Source: Deltaproteobacteria bacterium
Lineage (GTDB): Bacteria; Desulfobacterota; Desulfobacteria; Desulfobacterales; UBA11574
Length of the DNA: 16,061 nucleotides
Assembly: GCA_019314155.1 (NCBI GenBank)
Contig: JAFCZV010000105.1
Location: forward strand, 1-16,061
Reading direction: 5' to 3'
The number at the start of each line of letters is the position of its first letter. Position 1 is the stretch's first letter. Both the position numbers and the translations under genes were made by a program. Under the pieces are notes generated by a model. It was not told the origin of the DNA and made no database searches. It was given only the letters and a program-made list of their open reading frames with translations. This document shows, one piece after another, positions 1 through 6,646 of the stretch.

Positions 1-2
1 TT

Positions 3-1013
3 ACTTCATTCAGCCAACCGATATTTACCGGTTTTGCACTGCTAAGACAGTACGATATCGCCGGGCTCGGCCTTAACCGGGCAGAAGTTAATGAACGGCT
101 GGTCCGTCAAGATATTATTTTAGACGCAAAGAACGCATACTTTCAGCTGTTACAGACACAAAAACTGTATAAGGTCGCTCAGGAGACCGTTGTACAGATC
201 ACTTCCCAAAAAGAAGTGGCCGACAATTTTTACCAGGTCGGCATGAGTCCATTAAACGATCTGCTGCAGGCACAGGTTGAACTTGCCAATGCCAAGCAGG
301 ATCTCATCGTAGCCAAAAATAACATGAACAATGCAGAGTCGAATTTTAATACGCTCCTTCGCAGACCGATTGATACCCCTGTATTTATAGTAGACATTCT
401 GGATTACGTTCCCTTTGAAGAAACCCTTGAATATTGTTTTTCCGAAGCCGACAAAAATCGGCTGGAAATAAAGATAGTCGATCTGGAAATTGAAATTGCG
501 GGCAAGGAATTGCAGCTGGCAAAAAAAGACTATTACCCGTCAGTTGGTCTGGAAGGGAGTTATTTCAATCGAGGAACGGAATGGGATGTAGACGGCGGCG
601 AAGGGATCTATGATCCAAGTGGATGGAGCATAGCCGCTGTTGCAAGGTGGAATTTCTGGGAATGGGGTCGAACATCCTATGGCGTAACAGAGAAACATTC
701 GCGATTGGCTCAGGCAAAGCTTCGAAAAAAACAAATTGTCGATAATATCCAATTGGAGGTAAAAACCGCCTATCTGAGAACTCAAGAAGCGGAAAGGGCG
801 ATCCTGGCGGTTGAAAAAGCCGTTGAACAGGCCAAAGAAAACCTCAGGATCAACCAGGAACGATATAAAGAGCAAGTGTCCACGCAAAACGATGTGCTTA
901 TTGCACAGACGCTTCTCACAACAACCATGACGAATTATTATAATTCATTGTACGCATTTAAAATTTCGAAGGCGACGCTCTATCGCACAATTGGCCAGGA
1001 AGTTGTTGAATGA
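3..1013 (+). CDS. TolC-family outer membrane efflux protein, 3' part
   Basis: This is the C-terminal 336 residues of a TolC-like outer membrane factor, the trimeric channel-tunnel through which inner-membrane exporters pass substrates out of the cell. The frame is open from base 3, so the true start lies upstream of the window; the GTG at 216 is internal. Visible features are long amphipathic Gln/Ala/Glu-rich helices (about residues 28-100 and 225-300 of the fragment), the family's typical VGMSPLNDLLQAQVELANAK helix, and a strand-rich stretch with Gly, Trp and aromatic residues around FNRGTEWDVDGGEG and ARWNFWEWGRTSYG, as in the second beta-hairpin repeat. Its stop overlaps the ftsE start (ATGA, 1010-1013), so the two are probably translationally coupled. 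The adjacency to ftsE need not mean that FtsEX uses this channel; a membrane-fusion or exporter partner may lie upstream. Confidence 0.9.
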   Translation, partial: TSFSQPIFTGFALLRQYDIAGLGLNRAEVNERLVRQDIILDAKNAYFQLLQTQKLYKVAQETVVQITSQKEVADNFYQVGMSPLNDLLQAQVELANAKQDLIVAKNNMNNAESNFNTLLRRPIDTPVFIVDILDYVPFEETLEYCFSEADKNRLEIKIVDLEIEIAGKELQLAKKDYYPSVGLEGSYFNRGTEWDVDGGEGIYDPSGWSIAAVARWNFWEWGRTSYGVTEKHSRLAQAKLRKKQIVDNIQLEVKTAYLRTQEAERAILAVEKAVEQAKENLRINQERYKEQVSTQNDVLIAQTLLTTTMTNYYNSLYAFKISKATLYRTIGQEVVE

Positions 1014-1705
1014 TTGAGGTTCAGAATAAAAGTTCAATAATTCGGATGTTCCATGTCTACAAAAATTACGGTGCCAATAAAGCTCTTGTAGACATCACCA
1101 TTGATATTTCAAAGAACGAACTCCTCTTTATTACCGGCCCGAGCGGTGCCGGTAAAACGACCTTTCTAAAGCTTTTGTATCTTGGAGAAACTGTATCCGA
1201 AGGCCAAGTATTGATTGAGGGGATGAATTTGTCTAGGATTTCTTGCAAACGAATACCGTTTCTCAGAAGAAAATTCGGAATAATATTTCAGGATTACAAG
1301 CTGATCCCAACAAAGACCGTATTTGATAATGTCGCCCTTGTCCTTGAAACCATGGGTAAAAAACGGCGCTTTATCGAAAAAAAGGTGAAGAATGTGCTGA
1401 GAACCGTCGGCATGGAGAATAACCTCCATTCTCTCCCTCCGAGCCTGTCGGGCGGAGAACAACAAAGAGTGGCGGTGGCCAGGGCTGTGGTCGGAGACCC
1501 AACGATCATCCTTGCAGATGAACCCACCGGCAACCTGGACAAAGATTCTGCGGATATTATTTTTGAGCTTCTCAAAAGATTCCATATTCGTGGTGCTACG
1601 ATTGTTATTGCAACCCACGATAAGAAGCTTATCCAAAAAACAGGCGGGCGGGCCATCCATCTAAAGCGAGGTCGCTTGCAAACAACATCAACCGTAACAG
1701 TTTAG
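1010..1705 (+). CDS. ftsE: Cell division ATP-binding protein FtsE
   Basis: FtsE is the cytoplasmic ATPase of the FtsEX complex, which links the divisome to periplasmic peptidoglycan hydrolysis. The 231-residue protein has the full ABC nucleotide-binding set: Walker A GPSGAGKT (about 43-50), Q-loop Gln94 in IIFQDYKLIP, signature LSGGEQQRVAVARA (about 146-159), Walker B IILADEPTGNLD (about 166-177) and the switch His203 in ATHD. The RKFGIIFQDYKLI segment and short length are typical of FtsE rather than of LolD or MacB, and the ftsX gene just downstream supports the call. It starts at ATG 1010, overlapping the tolC-like stop by four bases. The C-terminal tail is slightly longer than in E. coli, with a Thr/Val-rich end. 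Confidence 0.95.
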   Translation: MIEVQNKSSIIRMFHVYKNYGANKALVDITIDISKNELLFITGPSGAGKTTFLKLLYLGETVSEGQVLIEGMNLSRISCKRIPFLRRKFGIIFQDYKLIPTKTVFDNVALVLETMGKKRRFIEKKVKNVLRTVGMENNLHSLPPSLSGGEQQRVAVARAVVGDPTIILADEPTGNLDKDSADIIFELLKRFHIRGATIVIATHDKKLIQKTGGRAIHLKRGRLQTTSTVTV

Positions 1706-1724
1706 CGCTTTTAAACGTCTTCTA

Positions 1725-2600
1725 ATGATTATTTATTCTAAACGGGCCATAAAGGATATTCTCGATCACAGGTTTCTCAGTGTTACCACCATCGTTACCA
1801 TAGCACTTTCCGTCCTCATTGCGGGCGCCTTTGCTCTTTTTCTTATGAATGCAAATGATATCATGAACTCCTGGAAAAAAGGTATCAGAGTTATGGTCTA
1901 TCTTAAACCGGATATCCCTCAGATAAAGATTGGAGAGTTAAAACGTAGAATTAAAGGAATGAGCGGTGTCCGGAAAGTTCAGTTTATCTCAAAAAATGAA
2001 GCTCTCCAACGGCTAAAAAGCCAGATGAAACGGCAACCTTCACTGCTGGAAAACCTTAAAGAAAACCCCCTCCCGGATGCATTTGAAATTCGGCTTGCAG
2101 AATCTTTTCAAAATCGGGATAGCGTTGAAATGCTGGCGAAACGGCTGAATTCGCTTGTCCAGGTGGAGGATGTCGAGTATGGCCAGATATGGCTCGGGCG
2201 TTTTATGAGTATTATCAATCTATTCAGATTAACGGGATATGCAATGGGGGGCCTCTTCTTTTTAGCGGCTGTTTTTATTGTTGCCAATACCATTCGTCTG
2301 GTCCTCTATTCAAGGCGTGAAGAGGTCGAGATCATGCGGCTGGTTGGTGCGACCGACGGATTCATCAAAGCCCCTTTCTACATAGAAGGTCTTATCCAGG
2401 GAGTACTGGGCGGAATAATCGGCCTGACGGTGTTATTTGTTATTTTTATACTCGTATCATTAAATGTTGAGCAGGGTTTAACTGCAGGGCTGTTTACCAT
2501 TAGATTTTTTTCACCGGGAGCTTTTTGTGGAATATTGGTTTGCAGCATGTTTGTGGGGTGGCTGGGGTGTTATCTTTCTTTGAAACAATTCTTAAGGTAA
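1725..2600 (+). CDS. ftsX: Cell division permease-like protein FtsX
   Basis: FtsX is the inner-membrane partner of FtsE; its periplasmic loop recruits and regulates peptidoglycan hydrolase activators. The 291 residues show the expected topology: a short cytoplasmic N-terminus, TM1 (about 19-42), a large periplasmic domain (about 45-165) and three further TM segments (about 168-190, 222-246 and 264-286). The cytoplasmic RREEVEIMRLVGAT motif (about 198-210) and the following FIKAPFYIEGLIQG are FtsX hallmarks. ATG 1725 is the first start after an in-frame stop at 1695; it is 19 bases past the ftsE stop and has no clear Shine-Dalgarno sequence. The 3' end overlaps the start of the EnvC-like gene. 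Confidence 0.95.
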   Translation: MIIYSKRAIKDILDHRFLSVTTIVTIALSVLIAGAFALFLMNANDIMNSWKKGIRVMVYLKPDIPQIKIGELKRRIKGMSGVRKVQFISKNEALQRLKSQMKRQPSLLENLKENPLPDAFEIRLAESFQNRDSVEMLAKRLNSLVQVEDVEYGQIWLGRFMSIINLFRLTGYAMGGLFFLAAVFIVANTIRLVLYSRREEVEIMRLVGATDGFIKAPFYIEGLIQGVLGGIIGLTVLFVIFILVSLNVEQGLTAGLFTIRFFSPGAFCGILVCSMFVGWLGCYLSLKQFLR

Positions 2601-3997
2601 TCCTATATACGGCAGCCGGGATCATATTGGTGCTGCAATTTTCCGACGTTTATGGTGCGCAATCCGGTGAAATTGGAATTGTTGTCGTAAACAAGCTTAA
2701 TTTTCGGCGCGAGCCGGGGATAAAAATACCACCTTTAACATATATTAAAAAAGGAACAACAGTCAAAATTATAGAACATCACGATGGATGGCTTAAAATA
2801 GTGTATAAAGATCAGGTCGGTTATGTTCGGAATTTAAAGAATTATGTGCGAATCATCTCTTCGGGCAATAGAGGGGAAAAGAGAATCAAGGAAAATTACA
2901 CGGGCAACTTTGAAAGTTACGAGAATAAAGCGGAACGTATCAATCGGAAGATAGAAAAAGAAAAGGCTGAAGTGCTTGAGTCTGCCCGAAAGGAAGCCTC
3001 CATTGTCAACAGTTTAAACGATATTGATCTGGCCATTGACAAAGCCAGAAAAAGTGTCTCGTCTCTTAAGGATGAACTATCCGCACTTGAAGAAGAAACA
3101 GCCGAGACTCGAATTACATTTAAAGACCATAAAAAAATAATTAAAACCAGTGAAGACTATGCATCCGAACGATTGGTGGCTCTGTATAAGTTGAACTGGC
3201 TGGGAAGGATATATGTTTTGGCCTCGGCGCAATCCATGTATGATCTTTTTCAACGGAAAAAGGCGATGGAACAGATTCTGGCTTATGACGAAAATATCTG
3301 GCATACCCTTCTGGACAGCAAGATCAGACTGCAAAAACTGCTAAATCAGCTGGAAAATCAAAAAACGGAGAAACTCTCCGTTCAAACAGCTTTGAGGAAA
3401 CAGATTTCGATGCGGTCTCGTGAAAGATTAAAACGTTCAAAACTCCTTGATGATATACGCAAAAAAAGATCTCTAAAACTGGCGGCTCTTGAATCCTTAA
3501 AAGAAGCGGCGGCCGATCTGGATCAAGCCATAAAATCTTTGAATTCGAAATCTGGCCCGACCGGGGCCAGAAGAGATGTTTCGTCCAAAAGCTTTTCTTC
3601 TTTAAAAGGATTGCTAAATATGCCGGTAAAGGGTAAAATAGTAGCGTTTTTCGGTCCGCATAAAAACAAAGAGTTCAAAACGGTCAATTTCCAAAGTGGT
3701 ATTGAGATAAAAGCGGATGTAGGTGAACCCATCCGAGCCGTTTATGATGGTCAGATTCTGTATGCCAGCTGGTTTAAGGGATACGGAAATATGATTATCA
3801 TCGACCATAAAAATAATTACTACACGGTCTATGCCCATGCTCAAGACCTTTTTGCATCAAAAGGAGATACGGTGGGAATGGGGGAAGTGGTTGCAACGGT
3901 TGGAGACTCGGGATCGATGATCGGTCCGAGTCTACATTTTGAAGTGCGCTATCACGGGAAGCCCTTAGACCCGCTAGAATGGATTAAAAAAAGTTAG
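2567..3997 (+). CDS. envC: EnvC-like murein hydrolase activator with SH3 domain and degenerate LytM domain
   Basis: This is probably the periplasmic effector of FtsEX, which activates septal amidases instead of cutting peptidoglycan itself. From GTG 2567 the 476-residue product has a signal peptide (hydrophobic about 8-25, cleavage near DVYG-AQS), an SH3b domain (about 34-95, with NFRREP and GWLKIVYKDQVGYV), a charged coiled coil (about 115-340) and a C-terminal M23/LytM domain (about 352-476). Two of the four zinc ligands expected in active M23 enzymes appear replaced: the HxGxD motif reads QSGIE and the HxH motif reads SLH. The YAH histidine remains. The frame opens at TTG 2525 and GTG 2558 is also possible. 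I chose 2567 because it gives a clean signal peptide and has GGGG eight bases upstream; it overlaps ftsX by 34 bases. E. coli EnvC lacks an SH3 domain. Confidence 0.85.
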   Translation: MLSFFETILKVILYTAAGIILVLQFSDVYGAQSGEIGIVVVNKLNFRREPGIKIPPLTYIKKGTTVKIIEHHDGWLKIVYKDQVGYVRNLKNYVRIISSGNRGEKRIKENYTGNFESYENKAERINRKIEKEKAEVLESARKEASIVNSLNDIDLAIDKARKSVSSLKDELSALEEETAETRITFKDHKKIIKTSEDYASERLVALYKLNWLGRIYVLASAQSMYDLFQRKKAMEQILAYDENIWHTLLDSKIRLQKLLNQLENQKTEKLSVQTALRKQISMRSRERLKRSKLLDDIRKKRSLKLAALESLKEAAADLDQAIKSLNSKSGPTGARRDVSSKSFSSLKGLLNMPVKGKIVAFFGPHKNKEFKTVNFQSGIEIKADVGEPIRAVYDGQILYASWFKGYGNMIIIDHKNNYYTVYAHAQDLFASKGDTVGMGEVVATVGDSGSMIGPSLHFEVRYHGKPLDPLEWIKKS

Positions 3998-4062
3998 CCT
4001 GGATTTTTCAATCGGCTGAACGAACAGCGTTATGAGCCATTCAGGTTAAAAGGAGAAACCAC

Positions 4063-5412
4063 ATGACTTTCAAAAAAAAACAATCTGTTAAACTGTGCCT
4101 GGTGGTGTTCATCGCTGTGGTTTTTTGGATCGTTGGATCCGGTTTTTACCGGAATCTTTCTGCCAAAGGATCCGAGACGTATAAAGGTCTAAAATTATTT
4201 TCCGATGTGATCGAACTGGTTGAAAAAAACTATGTGGATCCGGTCGGTTCAAAAAAATTGATCGATAAGGCGATTCAGGGAATGGTCCACAGCTTACTGA
4301 CCCCCGACGACTTTAAAGAATTGAAAGTCGAAACCCAGGGCAAGTTTACGGGAATCGGTGTAAGTATAACCATGCGAAAGGGTTTTGTCACTGTAATTTC
4401 GCCCATTGTCGGCACACCCGCCTATAAATCTGGCATCAAGGCCGGCGATAGAATTGTTAAGGTTGATGGTAAACCGACAACGGACTTGCGGCAGGCTGTT
4501 AAAATGATAAGGGGACCCAAAGGGGCTAAAGTGGTGGTTACCATCGTTCGGAAAGGGAGCAAAGAACCGATAAGTTTCGATTTAATTCGAGATATCATTC
4601 CCGTTGAAAGTGTAAAATCGATAGTTTTAAAACCCGGATATGGATATGTATGGGTTACCAATTTCAGGGATAATACAACCGAAGATCTTGTTGCGGCGTT
4701 AAAAAAATACGAATCAGCGAAAGTCCCGCTAAAAGGCCTGATCCTCGATCTTCGTGACGATCCGGGCGGACTTCTTAACCAGGCAATTAAGGTTTCAGAC
4801 CTATTTCTCGAAAAAGGGAAAATACTTTCCGTTAAAGGGCGTTTGAAGAAAAATGACCAGGTATTCGAAGCAACGCCAAACGAAGTAAAACGGGATTATC
4901 CCATTGTTGTTTTGATTAACGGCGGGAGTGCCAGTGCATCGGAAATTGTTGCCGGTGCACTCCAGGATCAAAAGCGCGCCCTGATATTGGGAACAACCTC
5001 TTTTGGGAAAGGTTCGGTCCAATCGGTGGAAACCCTGAGGGACGGCTACGGTCTTAAATTGACCATTGCCAGGTATTACACACCCAGCGGACGCTCAATT
5101 CAGGCAAAAGGTATTAAACCTGATATCATTGTAAAAAGAAGGTTTATCGATGAGGAAGAAATGAATTATATTGATGAGGGGCTCATAAAAGAAAAAGATC
5201 TTCAAAATCATCTCGAAGCCGTGCCCGAAAAAAACCAAAAGGAGCAACCAGAGGCCGGTGAGAAAGAAGAATGGCATCAGAAACTGGAAATTGAAAAAAC
5301 CAAATTTATGTACGGAGAGCTTACCCCCGAGCAACTGGAGACAGATAACCAGGTGATGCGTGCGCTTGATATTCTTTTGAGCTATGAAATCTTCAAGGAT
5401 GTCAATAAATAA
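4063..5412 (+). CDS. ctpA: Carboxy-terminal processing peptidase (S41 family, CtpA/Prc-like)
   Basis: This is a periplasmic serine protease of the C-terminal processing family, which trims or degrades envelope proteins, often including peptidoglycan hydrolases. The 449-residue product has an N-terminal signal anchor (about 9-28), a PDZ domain (about 96-170, with FTGIGVSI and SGIKAGDRIVKVDG) and an S41 catalytic domain with Ser291 in GGSASASEIVAGAL and Lys316 in SFGKGSVQ. A Glu/Lys-rich C-terminal extension (about 360-449) ends in a predicted helix. Start ATG 4063 has AAAGGAG about eight bases upstream. An oddity is that the usual DPHS(S/A)(Y/F) stretch between the first helices and TPDDF is absent: the text reads HSLLTPDDFKEL (about 76-87), six residues shorter than expected. 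The dyad still looks intact. Confidence 0.93.
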   Translation: MTFKKKQSVKLCLVVFIAVVFWIVGSGFYRNLSAKGSETYKGLKLFSDVIELVEKNYVDPVGSKKLIDKAIQGMVHSLLTPDDFKELKVETQGKFTGIGVSITMRKGFVTVISPIVGTPAYKSGIKAGDRIVKVDGKPTTDLRQAVKMIRGPKGAKVVVTIVRKGSKEPISFDLIRDIIPVESVKSIVLKPGYGYVWVTNFRDNTTEDLVAALKKYESAKVPLKGLILDLRDDPGGLLNQAIKVSDLFLEKGKILSVKGRLKKNDQVFEATPNEVKRDYPIVVLINGGSASASEIVAGALQDQKRALILGTTSFGKGSVQSVETLRDGYGLKLTIARYYTPSGRSIQAKGIKPDIIVKRRFIDEEEMNYIDEGLIKEKDLQNHLEAVPEKNQKEQPEAGEKEEWHQKLEIEKTKFMYGELTPEQLETDNQVMRALDILLSYEIFKDVNK

Positions 5413-5415
5413 GGC

Positions 5416-6369
5416 ATGGCTAAGAAGAAAATACGAGGGCCAAAGAAACCGAGAAAAAAAAAGAGAAAGAGCAGCATCCCAAAAACCTATCTGATAAAGG
5501 CGTTTTCCGGGCTTGGCGTTCTGATAATTCTTGTTGTGATTGCGGGCGTTTTGACGCATCGTTTGATATCGCGCAAATATCCCATCGCGCCGGTGACAAA
5601 ACCCCAGGTGACAAAAACGCCCAGATTTGAAATCTATCCAAAAGAAGAAATACTACCTCGCAAACCTGTGCCGAGACCCATAATTCCTATACCTAAAAAA
5701 TTACCAAAGATCGCCATTATTATTGATGACATCGGCTATGATAAACATATGGCGGAAAAATTCCTCGGGCTTGACACGGTGTTAACCTTTTCCATACTTC
5801 CTTACAGCCCGTATCAGAAGAGCATTGCCAGGGCCGCCCGTTCCAAAGGGTTCGATGTGATGCTGCATTTGCCGATGGAACCCCACGAATATCCCTTGAT
5901 CAACCCAGGACCCGGCGCTCTTTTGACTTCAATGTCGCCGGACCAACTCATCCGTCAGCTCGAAGAGAACCTGGATTCCGTTCCTTTTATTAAGGGCGTA
6001 AACAATCATATGGGATCAAAAATGACGACGGTATCGAGCCAACTACATCAAATTTTTTCGGTGCTTAAAAAAAGAAACCTCTTTTTTGTCGACAGCCGCA
6101 CCACCGCCGATACGCTATGTAAGCCGTCGGCTCATTTGTTTCAGATACCGTTTGCGGAAAAAGATGTGTTTGTCGATCATATTCAGAGGCCTGATTTTAT
6201 CCGTAGACAATTATACCTCCTAATACAGATAGCCCACAGCCACGGCATGGCCGTGGGTATCGCACATCCGCATGCCGCAACCTATGAGGTGCTTCGTGAC
6301 GTACTCCCTGAGTTGAAAAAAAAGGCGATTTTGGTTCCTGCATCTGAGATAGTGCATATTGCCGGTTAG
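5416..6369 (+). CDS. Divergent polysaccharide deacetylase family protein (YibQ-like)
   Basis: The product has 317 residues: a very basic Lys/Arg-rich cytoplasmic start, one TM segment (about 28-49), a Pro/Lys-rich linker (about 52-92) and a divergent polysaccharide deacetylase barrel (about 93-317). Family marks include KIAIIIDDIGYD (Asp pair about 99-100), LTFSILPYSPY, DVMLHLPMEPHEYP, GVNNHMGSKMT, FFVDSRTT and VGIAHPHAATYEVL. Conserved Asp and His residues suggest a metal site, but I know of no firmly assigned substrate for the family. A peptidoglycan or other envelope glycan role is inferred from the neighbours; E. coli yibQ also sits beside envC. It starts four bases after the ctpA-like stop and ends the envelope operon. 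Confidence 0.9.
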   Translation: MAKKKIRGPKKPRKKKRKSSIPKTYLIKAFSGLGVLIILVVIAGVLTHRLISRKYPIAPVTKPQVTKTPRFEIYPKEEILPRKPVPRPIIPIPKKLPKIAIIIDDIGYDKHMAEKFLGLDTVLTFSILPYSPYQKSIARAARSKGFDVMLHLPMEPHEYPLINPGPGALLTSMSPDQLIRQLEENLDSVPFIKGVNNHMGSKMTTVSSQLHQIFSVLKKRNLFFVDSRTTADTLCKPSAHLFQIPFAEKDVFVDHIQRPDFIRRQLYLLIQIAHSHGMAVGIAHPHAATYEVLRDVLPELKKKAILVPASEIVHIAG

Positions 6370-6398
6370 TGTCCTGTATAATTGATACCTATTTTTGT

Positions 6399-6427
6399 TT
6401 GACAGGATATCCTGCGCATTGTATTTT
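6399..6427 (+). promoter_or_regulatory. Putative sigma70 promoter with embedded 12-bp palindrome
   Basis: TTGACA (6399-6404), a 17-base spacer and TATTTT (6422-6427) match the housekeeping promoter consensus well. Transcription would begin near 6434, leaving a leader of roughly 210 bases before the Memo-AMMECR1 gene. The perfect palindrome CAGGATATCCTG (6403-6414) overlaps the end of the -35 box and the spacer, where a repressor could block RNA polymerase. TCCTGT at 6372-6377 is an upstream inverted copy of ACAGGA. The operator role is inferred. Confidence 0.55.
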
Positions 6428-6511
6428 CTGGTCATCCCTTGGGGATGCTTCGTGCGGGTATTGAACTGCAACAGCGCTCGGATTCCCCGCAAGCTTGTTA
6501 GAGCGAAGTTT

Positions 6512-6573
6512 GCCCCGCGAAACCTATCTGCCTTTTCTGTTTAACCGGTGCGTAAATACCGTTTCAGCGGGGC
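6512..6573 (+). other. Stem-loop in the leader of the AmmeMemoRadiSam operon
   Basis: GCCCCGCGAAAC (6512-6523) can pair with GTTTCAGCGGGGC (6561-6573) to give 12 base pairs with one bulged A. The roughly 37-base loop contains a small inner hairpin, CGGT...ACCG. No T-run follows, so this is not a standard terminator; it may be a leader RNA structure or the fold of an inserted repeat. It matches no riboswitch class that I recognise. The rest of the 6370-6646 gap contains a CATCCC-TTG-GGGATG mini-hairpin near 6434 and no convincing gene. Confidence 0.45.
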
Positions 6574-6646
6574 TGCAGGGAGCTTCGATTTTTGACCGGA
6601 AAGACAAATTTTTCAGTCAAGCACTAACCATATAACGGGTTCCGCC

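Noticed and set aside
4015..4040. Imperfect stem GGCT-AACG/CGTT-AGCC between the EnvC-like and CtpA-like genes
   Set aside because: It has two short arms with an asymmetric internal loop and no T-run; probably chance.
5095..5559. Minus-strand ORF of 154 codons across the end of ctpA and start of the YibQ-like gene
   Set aside because: It is antisense to two well-supported genes, and its Phe/Leu/Ile richness is the mirror of Lys/Glu-rich coding on the + strand.
6220..6492. Minus-strand ORF of 90 codons covering the gap after the YibQ-like gene
   Set aside because: Half of it is antisense to the well-supported deacetylase-like gene, it has no recognisable domain, and the + strand has a good promoter there. 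A remnant of a mobile or repeated element on the minus strand cannot be excluded without a genome-wide search.
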